From: Congeria kusceri
Taxonomy: Eukaryota; Mollusca; Bivalvia; Myida; Dreissenidae
Direction: 5' to 3'
DNA: 64,000 nt
Assembly (NCBI GenBank): GCA_027627225.1
Contig: CM051030.1
Location: forward strand, 682,001-746,000
In this document: positions 1 through 11,465 of the stretch, in pieces
How positions within the stretch are numbered: position 1 is the first letter of the stretch
Layout: each line of letters begins with the position of its first letter
The notes under the pieces: model-generated
Databases searched by the model: none
What the model was told of the DNA's origin: nothing
What the model saw: the letters and a program-made list of their open reading frames with translations, nothing else
Translations under genes and position numbers: made by a program

Positions 1-197
1 CAGGTTTTGCACGGGTCGTCGCTGGGAACGTTGGCACCTGTCAGTGATCATATTTTTAGAACATATCAAACACATTTGGTCTATATGAATGTAAAGATAC
101 ACCCACAACAATACAACAGGAGCTTTACATTGTAAAGTACGGAAAAAGGATTGGAAACCATTACCTTCATCGTAGAATTTTCCGTTGTATTCACATC
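1..197 (-). CDS. Gene A VWC module 11 (cut by window edge)
   Basis: The short exon 165-197 encodes GCEYNGKFYDEG. The long exon begins at 37 with ANVPSDDPCKT and runs off the window. The Pro before the second cysteine (DDPC) differs from the other gene A modules (DDKC) and resembles gene B (KNPC). Confidence 0.8.
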
Positions 198-3100
198 CTG
201 AAAATATTATCAAAAACTATTTACAATGAATACTAGCACTATAACATCACTATCAGTAGGTATATTAATAAAGACAGGGCTGATCAAACTTTCATTCAGT
301 AAATACAAATAAATAATTGTGTATCAATATCTTCGAAAAATAGATAAATAGATAATGGAAATTCATTTCCAGTTTTCTTTAGAATAAGCAGTAAAAGCGG
401 CTAAATTAAATAGCATGTATAATTCATAATACGGTGTCAATACATCATATAGTATACGGAACGGAAAAAAAAATACATCATATAGTTTTGCAAACATACA
501 CCGCTTGCACACATAATGCATTACTCTGTTCTTATGCATACCAAAAACACTTAGATAACTTTATGAAAGTATCATTATTTGAGCAATAGTAAGTTTGCAT
601 CAATATGTACCTTCCTTACACTCAGGGCAACACTTTCCGTATGGCGTTTCTTTGTATGTGCAGTAAATTGGTGGACACGGTTTGGTTTCACAGATTACTT
701 TGCCATCTTTGCATTTGCAGGTTTTGCACTTGTCGTCGCTCGGAACGTCGGCACCTGAACGTGATCATATTTTAAGAAGATATCAAATACATTTCGTCAA
801 TATGAACGTTAGCACCTGCCAGTGGTTATATATTAAGAAAATATCAAATATATTTCGTCAATAGGAATGTTAAGATACACACACAACAATACATCATCAG
901 CTATACATTGTACATTACGGAATAAGATTAGAAACCATTACCTTCATCGTAGAATTTTCCGTTGTATTCACAGCCTGAAAATGGGAACCATACATATAAA
1001 CGATGGATAATTGTACTGTCAGTAAACTATAATCAGCTGTATTATTAACGAGATACTGACTATCAATCAAACAAGATTGTTCAAAATTTGTGTCTGTACA
1101 TATATGTACTAAAGTTATAAATAAGATGTCAGAGATGTAGATAATGGTTAATTAATTCATGTTTATTCAGAACCTAGCGTAGAATAACAAGTGTAACCTT
1201 AATTGGCAATTTATTATTTTAAAATTAGTTTAAATTAATAATGAATATGTCATAGCTAATATTTTGTGCAAACCTGCACCGGTTGAAAGCATTTGCAAAA
1301 AGTATAATAGAACCACAATGCTTTAGCAAATGGATCACAATCATAATCACGTGCTAATGGTGTTAACTAAATTACATGTTATTCAGTTGTTAACAATGAA
1401 ACAATTGTCAGTATTCATCAATGTGTACCTTTCTTACACTCAGGGCAACACTTTCCGTATGGCGTTTCTTGGTATTTGCAGTAAATTGGTGGACACGGTT
1501 TGGTTTCACACTTTACTTTGCCATCTTTGCACGTGCAGGTTTTGCACTTGTCGTCGCTGGGTACGTCGGCACCTGTCAATAATCATATTTTGAGAACATA
1601 TCAAATACATTTTCGTCAATAGGAATGTAAAGATATACACACAACAATACATCATTAGCAATACATTGTACATTACGGAATAAGGTTCGAAACCATTACC
1701 TTCATCGTAGAATTTTCCGTTGTATTCACATCCTGAAAATGGTAACCGTACATACTAACGATGGATAATTGTACTGTAAGTAAACCCTAATAAAAAGTGT
1801 ATCATTAATTTGCAGCTTATAATTATAAAATTAGTATATAATTAGGTAATGAATGTGCTATAGCCAATATTTTGTGCAAACCTGCACCGTTTGGAAGCAC
1901 TGGCGAAAAATTAAATGGATCACAATGCTTTGGCAAATAGATAACAATCATAATCACTTGCTACTTGTGTTAACTAAATTACATGTTAGTCAGTTGTTAA
2001 CAATGAAACAATTGTCAGTATTCATCAATGTGTACCTTTCTTACACTCAGGGCAACACTTTTCATACGGCGTTTCTTGGTATGTGCAGTAAATTGGTGGA
2101 CACGGTTTGGCTTCACAGATTACTTTGCCATCTTTGCACTTGCAGGTTTTGCACTTGTCGTCGCTCGGAACGTCGGCATCTTTCAATGATCATATTTTAT
2201 ACCGCATTCAATACATTTCGTTAATAGGAATGTTAAGATACACACACAGCAATACATCATCAGCTATATATTGTACATTAAGGAATAAGATAAGAAACCA
2301 TTACCTTCATCGTAGAATTTTCCGTTGTATTCACAGCCTGAAAATGGGAACCGTACATATAAACGATGGATCATAGTACTGTCAGTAAACTCTAATCAGC
2401 TGTATTATTAACGAAATACCGAATATATATCAAACATGATTACTGGAAATTTATGTCGGTAAATATCTGTACATAAGTTATAAATAAGATGTCAGAGAAA
2501 CAAAAATGGTAAATTAAAAAAATTCATGTATCTCTAGAACTTAGCGTACAGTAAAAAGTGTAACATTATCTTGCAATTTATTATTTTACAATGAGTATAT
2601 TATTCGGTAATGAATGTGTCATAGCCCATATTTTGTGCAAACCTGCACCGTTGAAACATTTGCGAAAGGTAAAATAAACCACAATGCTTTAGCAAATGGA
2701 TCACAAACATAATAACGTGCTAATGGTGTTAACTAAATTACATGTTAGTCACTTGTTAACAATGAAACACTTGTCAGTATTAATCAATTTGTACCTTTCT
2801 TACACTCAGGGCAACACTTTCCATACGGCGTTTCTTGGTATTTGCAGTAAATTGGTGGACACGGTTTGGTTTCACACTTTACTTTGCCATCTTTGCACGT
2901 GCACGTTTTGCACTTGTCGTCGCTCGGAACGTCGGCACCTTCCAGTGATCATATTAAGATAAAATCAAATAAAATTCGACATCAAGAATGTAAAGCTTCA
3001 CACACACTAATACACCATCAGGTATACATTGTATATTACGGAATAACATTGGAAACCATTACCTTCATCGTAGAATTTTCCGTTGTATTCACATCCTGAA

Positions 3101-6100
3101 AATGGTAACCGTACATATTAACGATGGATAATTGTACTGTTAGTAAACCCTTATAAAAAGTGTATCATTAATTTGCAATTTATAATTCTAAAATTAGTAT
3201 ATAATTAGGTAATGAATGTGTCACAGCCAATATTGTGTGCAAACCTGCACCGTTTGAAAGAACTGGCGAAAAATTAAATGGACCACAATGCTTTGGCAAA
3301 TGGATAACATAAATCATAATCTCTTGCTTCTTGTGTTAACTAAATTACATGTTAGTCAGTTGATACCAATGAAACACGTGTTAATATTTATCAATGTGCA
3401 CCTTTCTTACACTCGGAGCAACACTTTCCGTATGGCGTTTCTTTGTAAGTGCAGCAAATTGGTGGACACGGTTTGGTTTCACAGATTACTTTGCCATCTT
3501 TGCACTTGCAGGTTTTGCACTTGTCGTCGCTCAGAACGTCGGCACCTGTCAATGATCATATTTTTATAACATATTAAACACATTTCGTCAATAGGAATGT
3601 TAAGATACACACACAGCTATACATCATCAGCAATACATTGTACATTAAGGAATAAGATTAGAAACTATTACCTTCATCGTAGAATTTTCCGCTGTATTCA
3701 CATCCTGAAAATGGTAACTGTACATATAAACGATGGATCATAGTACTGTCAGTAAAATCTAATCAGCTTTATTATTAACGAAATATCGAATATCTATCAA
3801 ACATGATTATTTGTAATTTATGTCGGTAAATATATGTACATAAGTTATAAATAAGATGTCAGAGAAACAAAAATGGTTAATTAATTCATGTCTCTTCAAA
3901 ACTTAGCGTACACAAAAAATAATTTACAATTAGTATATAATTAGGTCATGAATGTGTCATAGCCCATATTTTGTGAAAATTTGCACCGTTTGAAAGCATT
4001 TTCGAAAAGTAAAATAGACCACAATGCTTTAGCATATGGATCACAAACATAATAACGTGCTAATGGTGTTAACTAAATTACATGTTAGTCACTTGTTAAC
4101 AATGAAACAATTGTCAGTATTCATCAATTTGTACCTTTCTTACACTCGGGGCAACACTTTCCATACGGCGTTTCTTTGTAGGTGCAGTAAATTGGTGGAC
4201 ACGGTTTGGTTTCACACTTTACTTCGCCATCTTTGCACTTGCAGGTTTTGCACTTGTCGTCGCTCGGAACGTCGGCACCTGTCAGTGATCATATATTAAG
4301 AACATATCAAATAAAATTCGCGTCAAGAATGTACAGATACACACACACTAATACATCATCAGCTTTACCTTGTAAATTACGGAATAAGATTGGAAACCGT
4401 TACCTTCATCGTAGAATTTTCCGTTGTATTCACAACCTGAAAACAGGAACCATAAATATGGATAATATTCCTGTTCTATTACCATAAATGTATCTACACA
4501 CCATCAAATATTTCCATATTTGCCAGTAAAAGTTTAATGTCTTATTAGAGATGATTTTCCTGCCATTGTGTAAGCATTGCCATATACGCTCTTTTAAGAA
4601 ACTAGTAAAACTGTTAATAAGATTATATTTTAGAAAATAAATGGTTTAATACAATCATTCAGTAATTTGAAAACGACGGCCATTTAAAATGAAGAACATC
4701 ATTAGCTATACTTCAACGTTGCATTGTAAACAGGGAAAAGTCAACACTCATCACTGCGTACCTTTCTTACACTCGGGGCAACACTTCCCATATGGCGTGT
4801 CTTTGTAGGTGCAGTAAATTGGTGGACATGGTTTGGTTTCACACTTTACTTTGCCGTCTTTGCACGTGCAGGTTTTGCATTTGTCGTCGCTCGGAACGTC
4901 GGCACCTATCAGTGACCATATATTAAGAACATATCAAATAAAATTCGTCAATATGATTGTAAAGACGCACACAAAAATACATGAACAATACATTGTACAT
5001 TATGGAATAAGATTGGAAACCGTTACCTTCATCGTATAATTTTCCGTTGTATTCACAGCCTGAAAATAGGAACTACGCATATAAGCGATGGATCACATAT
5101 GTACTTCATTACCCTAAAGATCGATAATATTAACTTTAAGCTGTCTTTAAAGACACTACTTGCGAACGAGTGATTTAATAAATATAATAACAGATGAACA
5201 AATGTCAAACACTGAGATGGAGAAACTGAAGCCAACTTAAAGATAGCTTGTCTAAAGAAATATTGCAGACATTAACTCGTACTTATTCAACACTCATCAC
5301 TGTGTACCTTTCTTACACTCGGGGCAACACTTCCCATATGGCGTGTCTTTGTAGGTGCAGTAAATTGGTGGACATGGTTTGGTTTCACACTTTACTTTGC
5401 CATCTTTGCACGTGCAAGTTTTGCATTTGTCGTCGCTCGGAACGTCGGCACCTATCAGTGACCATATATTAAGAACATATCAAATAAAATTCGTCAATAT
5501 GATTGTAAAGACGCACACAAAAATACATGAACAATACATTGTACATTATGGAATAAGATTGGAAACCGTTACCTTCATCGTATAATTTTCCGTTGTATTC
5601 ACAGCCTGAAAATAGGAACTATGCATATAAGCGATGGATCACATATGTACTTCATTACCCTAAAGATCGATAATATTAACTTTAAGCTGTCTTTAAAGAC
5701 ACTACTTGCGAACGAGTGATTTAATAAATATAACAACTGATGAACAAATGTCAAACACTGAGATGGAGAAACTGAAGCCAACTTAAAGATAGCTTGTCTA
5801 AAGAAATATTGCCGACATTAACTTAACTCGTACTTATTCAACACTCATCACTGTTTACCTTTCTTACACTCGGGGCAACACTTCCCATATGGCGTGTCTT
5901 TGTAGGTGCAGTAAATTGGTGGACATGGTTTGGTTTCACACTTTACTTTGCCATCTGTGCACGTGCAAGTTTTGCATTTGTCGTCGCTCGGAACGTCGGC
6001 ACCTGTCAGTGATAATATTTTAAGAACATATCAAATACATTTCGTCAGTATGAAATGTAAAGATACACCCAGAACAATAAATCATCACCAATAGATTGTA

Positions 6101-8943
6101 CATTACGGAATAAGATTGGAAACCATTACCTTCATCGTAGAATTTTCCGTTGTATTCACATCCTGAAAATCGGAAGTGTAAATATTAAAGATTATCCATA
6201 GTACTATAACATTGCCATTAGCATGTATATTAAATTATTAATATACATCCAGCATATAATTCAGTCATTCTTTGTTTAAAATGTTATTTCGGTAAATGTA
6301 TGTATATTATGTTGTATCAAGATGTCGGAATAGTAAATTATGCAAAATCCAATATTGTTCTCTTCACAGCGAGAATTTTTAAAACTGTTTAAAAAGTTGT
6401 CATTGATGACATTCTATTAAAAATTAATATTTTATTTAGTAAGTGTTGTGCCATAACGTATACTTTTTGTTAACACTAATAAATCATTACTATGTTCTGT
6501 GCCATACACTTCGATAAAGGTTTGCAGTTTTTGCGAATAATGATTTATGTTATGTCTTCTGGAGCAATTGCTTGTGTATATTATGACTGCCATGTTTGTT
6601 AAATACATCATTAGCATTCCCTCTTGCCTTAGGTGTAAGCAATGCACCTATAAATATTTTCCCCAGGGGGGGTGGGAGCTGCGGGCTGATCCGGGGGAAT
6701 TTGACTAATTTTATTTTTGGGGGTCTAATTCCCCATCGTAGAGCCAAGCAGTTTGGTCTAAATCCCCACAGTGGGAGACGCTTGGTGATAAAATGGCCCG
6801 CGGGGGAAGGAGGGAGGGGGGCTATTTTACCAGTATCTAAAATCCGACCAAAGTATATTTTCCGTGTCCTGGAATTATTCGACTTGTCAAATTCCCGCCT
6901 GTCGGAAATCGCTTTCAGTCTGAAGTCCCGTATATGCCCGCCGCTCCCCCGGTGGGAAAATGTTTATAGGTGCATAAGTTAATCAAATGATAACACCGAC
7001 ACAGTAACATTACTGGGGCAAACACTTAATCAACTGTATACGACCGACGTTTTCAAAACGACTATTACTACTTTAAGTAATAAAAGTAGTAAGTTTGCAT
7101 TAATATGTACCTTTCTTACACTCAGGGCAACACTTCCCATATGGCGTTTCTTTGTAGGTGCAGTAAATTGGTGGACACGGTTTGGTTTCACAGATTACTT
7201 TGCCATCTTTGCACTTGCAAGTTTTACACTTGTCGTCGCTCGGAACGTCGGCACCTGTCAGTGATAATGTTTTAAAATCATATCGAATACATTTTGTGAA
7301 CATGAATTGCACGGGTCACTGCTCGGAACGTTGGCACCTATCCGTGGTCATATTTTAAGAACATATCAAGGAACACTTGTACTTTAGCGGTCCCCGAAAA
7401 TATATAATCTATGTAACTAAGAACTAAGTACCCGTATCTATAGAGAGCCGCGGGGTGATTTTTAGGAATAGGCTGTAAAAAGCAAAAATATCCCCAAATT
7501 AGTGATTTCGTGAAACGTTTAATATTAATTTGCAAGATAAACATTACTAATTGAAAAAACTGCAAAAAAAGTCGGTAAACATGCAGGTGAGAACCGTTAT
7601 AAACATGGACTTATCGATACAGGTAAATCAGACTATTTACAAATACGGACGATCTCATTTTGTTTATAAACAGAAAATCCCCTATTTTCAGTTACTGGTT
7701 TATTCCCTCATTATAAAAAATAAATAAAATAAACCGGCTATACCCCATCATACAATGCGTCAATATGAATGAAAAGATGCACACACAAATACATTATGAA
7801 CAATACAGTGTAAATTATGGAATAGCATTGGCACAAACACATCAGGAACAATACAGTGTAAACTACGGAATAGCATTGGCACAAATACACCACGAACAAT
7901 ACAGTGTAAATTATGGAATAAGATTGGAAAGCGTTACCTTCATCGTAGTGTTTTCCATTATAATCACATCCTGAAGAAGAGACACGAATTATGAAAATAC
8001 CGTAGAAAATTTAATTCAACATCAAACTAAACGACATGTATTTTGTAGTATGCATACGTTAAAATAAACACTCAATCCTTCAAACAGGTTGTACAACTGT
8101 ATCCATACCGAAGTTGCTAACTGGACAACATATCCCGTAATGTGCAATTTTAAAAACGATACTTATGCTGAGCACTAGTAAGAGACGAAATGTAAACACG
8201 CTTACATGAACTTGTCACATTTCTATTCGCATGTACAGTGAAAACGATACCTGTGCTTACCTTTAGTAACAGGCGGAACGCAAACACGTTTACAGCCGTT
8301 GTCACAACATTTCTGCCCGTACGGACACTTGTCATCCCGATCACAATCGTGCTTGACATAGCCGCCTCCACACTCGTACTTAGGGGGATCTACCCTCGGG
8401 CAATCTGGTGTCAAATGTTTGTGAAGATAGTTAAAGGCACTAACAAGTTGTTACAAATTAAACTCAAAATTTAAAATTTAATATAGAGAAAACAAACACA
8501 TTAAATGGTGTCTTATTATTAAACATAATAAATAAGTATTCAAATTTTCATGAAATTGTTTGCAAAACAAGCCTCCAGCCATGGGCAATATTCACAAAGA
8601 TCCTAAGGAAAATCTTAACTTAAAGCGCACAGCATCTGAGCAATATTCTATCGTAAAAATTTAAACGCACAAAGACCTATATAATGCAGCCACAGATTTA
8701 AGGACTTTTATATGAATATATACGTATATATAATATTAACAATGATATACTTATGTATATGAGTTTAAAGATATACGTACATATAATATTAATAATGCTA
8801 AAATTATGTAACTGAGTTTGAAGGTAGAGGCAGCTTTAATAATAATTATGCTAGAAACATATACCAGTGTATACGACACCACACGTCACACTGTCTAGTG
8901 CCTGGGTTATCAAGCCAACTGTAAATATCGTCACCAACAGCAT
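1..8943 (-). CDS. Gene A: secreted WAP plus multi-VWC protein (coding span, 3' end beyond window)
   Basis: This is a multi-exon gene read right to left. The order is a signal-peptide exon, one WAP exon, then eleven VWC modules, each made of a 33-nt exon and a 144-nt exon. All exon borders show GT/AG and all introns are phase 1, so the exons join in one frame. Each VWC module has the ten-cysteine pattern C - C-x2-C-x-C - C - C - C - CC-x2-C. The product is expected to be exported and rich in disulfides. VWC domains in known families bind growth-factor ligands or other matrix proteins. The gene continues past position 1, so module number and C-terminus are unknown. No internal stop interrupts the modelled exons. 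The splicing model is inferred from sequence only. Confidence 0.78.
198..610. other. Gene A intron, no further feature
   Basis: AT-rich intron between modules 11 and 10. The inter-module introns at 974-1429, 1732-2036, 2337-2795, 3095-3402, 3704-4135 and 4436-4762 are also repeated copies of each other, with nothing else recognised. Confidence 0.6.
611..974 (-). CDS. Gene A VWC module 10
   Basis: The short exon 942-974 encodes GCEYNGKFYDEG. The long exon 611-754 ends CCPECKEG (Lys to Glu at the last position before the donor). The intron also holds a second, orphan copy of the acceptor region at about 790-860, probably a leftover of slippage. Confidence 0.85.
788..865 (-). pseudogene. Orphan copy of a VWC long-exon acceptor region
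   Basis: The bases cgttagcacctgccagtgg followed by tattaagaaaatatcaaat repeat the first bases of the long exon and its upstream intron just beside the real acceptor of module 10. Only the exon edge is present. It could act as a decoy acceptor. Confidence 0.5.
1429..1732 (-). CDS. Gene A VWC module 9
   Basis: The short exon 1700-1732 encodes GCEYNGKFYDEG. The long exon 1429-1572 has CKTCTCKDGKVKC and IYCKYQETPYGK. Cysteines and splice borders are intact. Confidence 0.85.
2036..2337 (-). CDS. Gene A VWC module 8
   Basis: The short exon 2305-2337 encodes GCEYNGKFYDEG. The long exon 2036-2179 uses the acceptor TTGAAAG, which makes the junction residue Asp rather than Gly (DEDADVPS). It also carries CEAKPC and PYEKCC variants. 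The acceptor lacks the usual CAG, so this exon may be spliced less efficiently. Confidence 0.82.
2795..3095 (-). CDS. Gene A VWC module 7
   Basis: The short exon 3063-3095 encodes GCEYNGKFYDEG. The long exon 2795-2938 has CKTCTCKDGKVKC and IYCKYQETPYGK. It shares the KYQE variant with module 9, consistent with an alternating higher-order repeat (module types paired as 7/8 and 9/10). Confidence 0.85.
3402..3704 (-). CDS. Gene A VWC module 6 (extra cysteine)
   Basis: The short exon 3672-3704 encodes GCEYSGKFYDEG. The long exon 3402-3545 is the most altered in the array. It has ADVLSDD instead of ADVPSDD, PPICC instead of PPIYC and CCSEC instead of CCPEC. The Tyr-to-Cys change gives eleven cysteines, an odd number, which may leave a free thiol or allow a cross-link between chains. 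The donor is GTGCAC, weaker than its neighbours. Confidence 0.82.
4135..4436 (-). CDS. Gene A VWC module 5
   Basis: The short exon 4404-4436 encodes GCEYNGKFYDEG. The long exon 4135-4278 has CKDGEVKC, with Lys replaced by Glu before the fifth cysteine. All ten cysteines are present and both splice borders are intact. Confidence 0.85.
4762..5059 (-). CDS. Gene A VWC module 4
   Basis: The short exon 5027-5059 encodes GCEYNGKLYDEG. The long exon 4762-4905 differs from module 3 at only a few bases, and the flanking introns are copied too. The 546-bp spacing defines the duplicated unit. Confidence 0.86.
5308..5605 (-). CDS. Gene A VWC module 3
   Basis: The short exon 5573-5605 encodes GCEYNGKLYDEG (Phe to Leu). 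The long exon 5308-5451 has the core CKTCTCKDGKVKC. It is nearly identical, introns included, to module 4 located 546 bp away, and so is a very recent tandem copy. Confidence 0.86.
5859..6162 (-). CDS. Gene A VWC module 2
   Basis: The short exon 6130-6162 encodes GCEYNGKFYDEG. The long exon 5859-6002 has the variant core CKTCTCTDGKVKC, then the usual CPPIYCTYKDTPYGKCC. All ten cysteines are present. The donor is GTAAAC. The short intron between the two exons is about 127 bp. Confidence 0.86.
6647..6975. mobile_element. GC-rich MITE-like insertion in gene A intron
   Basis: Terminal inverted repeats (gcacctataaatattttccc and its imperfect reverse complement ending tttataggtgc) bound about 329 bp. 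The insert is much richer in G runs than the surrounding AT-rich intron. No transposase is present. It lies between VWC modules 1 and 2. A target-site duplication was not convincing. Confidence 0.6.
7111..7970 (-). CDS. Gene A VWC module 1
   Basis: The short exon 7938-7970 encodes GCDYNGKHYDEG. The long exon 7111-7254 encodes ADVPSDDKCKTCKCKDGK through CCPECKKG. This short exon is intermediate between the gene A type (GCEYNGKFYDEG) and the gene B type (GCDYYGKHYDEG), which suggests the module closest to the N-terminus keeps ancestral features. The intron holds a 48-bp triplicate (7797-7935) and a relic of another long exon (7309-7338). Confidence 0.85.
7309..7370 (-). pseudogene. Relic of a VWC long-exon 5' end
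   Basis: The stretch matches the start of the 144-nt VWC exon and its upstream intron (gctcggaacgttggcacct, then catattttaagaacatatca). It stops after about 30 coding bases and has no partner exon end. It is probably the stump left by unequal exchange between modules. Confidence 0.6.
7780..7937 (+). repeat. 48-bp tandem repeat, 3 copies, next to a splice donor
   Basis: Copies anchored on caatacagtgtaaa start near 7801, 7849 and 7897. The last runs into the donor of the short exon at 7938. The unit matches the donor-proximal intron sequence found beside the other short exons of gene A, so it is a local triplication of intron next to a 5' splice site. It is open on the plus strand only because 48 is a multiple of three. 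Confidence 0.8.
8261..8404 (-). CDS. Gene A WAP (four-disulfide core) exon
   Basis: This 144-nt phase 1-1 exon encodes a complete WAP domain. It begins DCPRV and carries the core DRDDKCPYGQKCCDNGC, then a closing CVPP. The eight cysteines have the spacing of the whey-acidic-protein family, with the usual D-x2-C and KCC core. WAP domains are commonly serine-protease inhibitors or antibacterial modules, so a protective or inhibitory role at the N-terminus of a VWC-repeat protein is plausible but inferred. The acceptor ACACCAG and donor AAAG/GTAAGC are both good. Confidence 0.82.
8405..8864. other. Gene A intron 2
   Basis: AT-rich intron between the WAP and signal-peptide exons. Around 8580-8660 is a fragment (gggcaatattcacaaagatc) resembling the end of a short inverted-repeat element. 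Nothing else is recognised. Confidence 0.45.
8865..8943 (-). CDS. Gene A signal-peptide exon
   Basis: The ATG lies at 8943-8941, eight bases after the acceptor TGTGACTTTAG. It opens 26 codons beginning MLLVTIFTVGLITQA, a hydrophobic stretch typical of a secretory signal peptide, followed by a short mature start containing one cysteine. The exon ends ACT G/GTATATG in phase 1, which matches the phase of the next exon (WAP). Cleavage probably falls after the hydrophobic run near residue 15-18. The start is chosen because it is the first ATG after the acceptor and gives a clean signal peptide. Confidence 0.72.
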
Positions 8944-8951
8944 CTTGAGTT

Positions 8952-9407
8952 CTAAAGTCACACAAATAATACAAACGCATAAATACCTAGTTACTTTCCC
9001 TAGTGAACAATAGCATACACACATTTCTATACTGGTAGATAGGTAGATGTTTTTCTCAAATACAAATAACAATCATTTGATGGAAACTTTATTGTTGAAA
9101 TGTTTTGGTGTCATATATACAGTGAAATTATATAAATGCCTAAAGAGTGATATGCAAATAGTATGCTATAAATCCACGTATTGTAGATATTTGTTGCTGA
9201 AAATTTACATCGGAAATATAGGTAATATATACAGAAATATAGTGATTAAACTTGAAATGTGTCCTACTAATTGTGTGTTAATTATGAATAAATTCCACGA
9301 ACTTTTTTATCACCCCTCGTATATTTTAGTATGTTTATTTTATTATTTTCGTAAATGTCATTGTTTTATTATCAAGCAATTAAGCAATTGTGTAATATAA
9401 AATAAAC
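8952..9407. other. Intron DNA upstream of the gene A start codon, no feature seen
   Basis: A plus-strand open frame (9047-9400) has AT-driven composition and no family features, so it is not called a gene. Confidence 0.4.
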
Positions 9408-11465
9408 AAGAGGGCCAAATGGCCCTGCGTCGCTCACCTGAGTTTCATTAGTACAACACTTTTCCATGTGTTAGATTTTTATACGGATATGGATATACTG
9501 ATACGGACTGATGGAAATGCAACCTTAATAATCATGGTTTGAAAAACTTAAGTGACAACAGACATTCAAAATGTTGAAGTACATATATTGAAATTGAAGC
9601 TTTTTCTTCAATTTGACCTAGTGACCTAGTTTTTGACCCCAAATGACCCAGATTCGAACTTGGCCGAGATACCATTGGGACAAATGTTCTGACCAAGTTT
9701 CATGAAGATTGGGCAAAAAATGTGACTTTCAGAGTGTTAACAAGCTTTTTATTCAATTTGACCTAGTGACCTAGTTTTTGACCCCGCATGACCCATATTC
9801 GAATGCGGCCGAAATATCATTGGGCCAAATGTTTTGACCAAGTTTAATGAAGATTGAACGAAACATTTGACTTCTAGAGTGTTAACAAGCTTTTTCTTCA
9901 ATTTCACCTAGTGACCTAGCTTTTCTACGCACATAACCCAGATTTGAACTCGGCTGAGATATCATTGGGACAAATGTTCTGACTAAGTTTTATGAAGATT
10001 GGGCAAAAAATGTGACTTCTAGAGTGTTAACAAGATTTTACTTCAATTTGACCTAGTGTCCTAGTTTTTCACCCCATATGACCCAGATTCAAACTCGGTC
10101 GAGATATAATTGGGACAAATGTTCTGACCAAGTTAAATGAAGATTGGGCAGAAAAAAGTGTGACTTCGAGAGTGTTAACAAACTTTTTCTTCAATTGGCC
10201 TAGTGACCTAGTGTTTGACACTACATGACCCAGATTCGAACTCGGCCGAGTTATTATTGGGCCAAATGTTCTGACCGAGCTTCATGAAGATTGGGCAACA
10301 AATGTGACTTCTAATGTGTAAACAAGCTTTTTCTTCAATTTGACCTAGTGACCTAGTTTTTCAACCCACATGACCCAGATTCAAAATCGGTTGACATATC
10401 ATTAAGAAAAATATTCTGACTAAGTTTCATGAAAATTGGGCAAAAAATGTGACTTCTAGAGTGTTAAAAAGCTTTTTCTTCAATTTGACCTAGTGACCTA
10501 GTTTGTGATCCCACATAATCCAGATTCAAACTCGGCCGAGATATTAATGGGACAAATATTTTGACCAAGTTTCATGAACAGTGGGCAAACAATGTGACTT
10601 CTAGACTGTTCACAAGCTTTTCCTATAGCCATATAAGGAAAACTGCCCCCCCCCCCCGGTGGCCATGTTTTTCACCGGAACGGAACCATTCTTGAAATCG
10701 ACCGAGATATTATCAGAACAAAGCTTCTGAGAAAGCTTCTTGTTGATTGGGCAAAAAATGTGACTTCTAGAGTGTTCACAAGCTTTTTCTATAGCCATAG
10801 AAGAAAAACTGCCCCGCCCCCTGGCGGCCATGTTTTTCAACGGATCGGAACCATGTTTGAACTCGGCCGAGATATGATAAGAACAAACGTTCTGAGCAAA
10901 TTTCATGTTGATTCGACAAAACATGTGACTTCTAGTGTGTTCACAAGCTTTTTTTCTATAGCCATATAAGGACAACTTTCCCGCCCCCTGGCGGCCATGT
11001 TTTTCAATGGAGCGGAACTATTTTCAAACTCGGCCGAGATATTATAAGAACAAAGGTTTTGAGCAACGTTTATGTTGATTGAGCAAATATTGTGACTTCT
11101 AGAGTGTTCACAATCTTTTTCTCTAGCCATATAAGGAAAACTGCCCCGCCCCCTGGCGGCCATGTTTTTCAACGGAGCGGATTTGTTTTCGAGCTCGGCC
11201 AAGATATCATTGGAACAAATGTTCTGAGCAAGTTTTGTGTAGATTGGGCAAAAAATGTGACTTCTAGAGTGCTCAAAATCGTTTTCTTCAATTTGACCTA
11301 GTGACCTAGTTTTTAACCCCACATGACCCAGTTTCGAACTCAGCCGAGATATCATTGGGACAAATGTTCTGACCAAGTTTCATGAAGATTGGCCAATCAA
11401 TGTGGCCTCTAGAGTGTTCACAAGGTAAATTTTGACGACGAACGATTGACGACAAAAAGCGATCA
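9408..11465 (+). repeat. Left arm of a 2-kb inverted repeat built of about 140-bp tandem units
   Basis: The arm starts at aacaagagggccaaatggcc and consists of about 14 imperfect units of roughly 140 bp. Each unit contains gacctagtgacctag, a gaactcggccgagatat palindrome-like core, and gtgacttctagagtgtt. In the last third the units change to a form with ggcggccatgtttttca. It ends in gacgacgaacg. The right arm at 15440-17517 is the reverse complement of this structure, with the same order of unit types. Confidence 0.85.

Larger units (their letters stand above)
4750..5821. repeat. 546-bp tandem duplication carrying one VWC module
   Basis: Two copies, about 4750-5275 and 5296-5821, match almost base for base. 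Each includes a long exon, its intron, a short exon and about 200 bp of upstream intron. This shows modules still being added by exact tandem copying. Confidence 0.85.

Noticed and set aside
6596..6982. 128-codon plus-strand frame
   Set aside because: It lies inside the GC-rich MITE-like insertion and has no domain or splice support.
10610..11376. Open frames of 121-157 codons on the minus strand in the left arm, and similar ones at 15912-16370
   Set aside because: They are translations of the 140-bp repeat, repeated in the other arm, with no family features.
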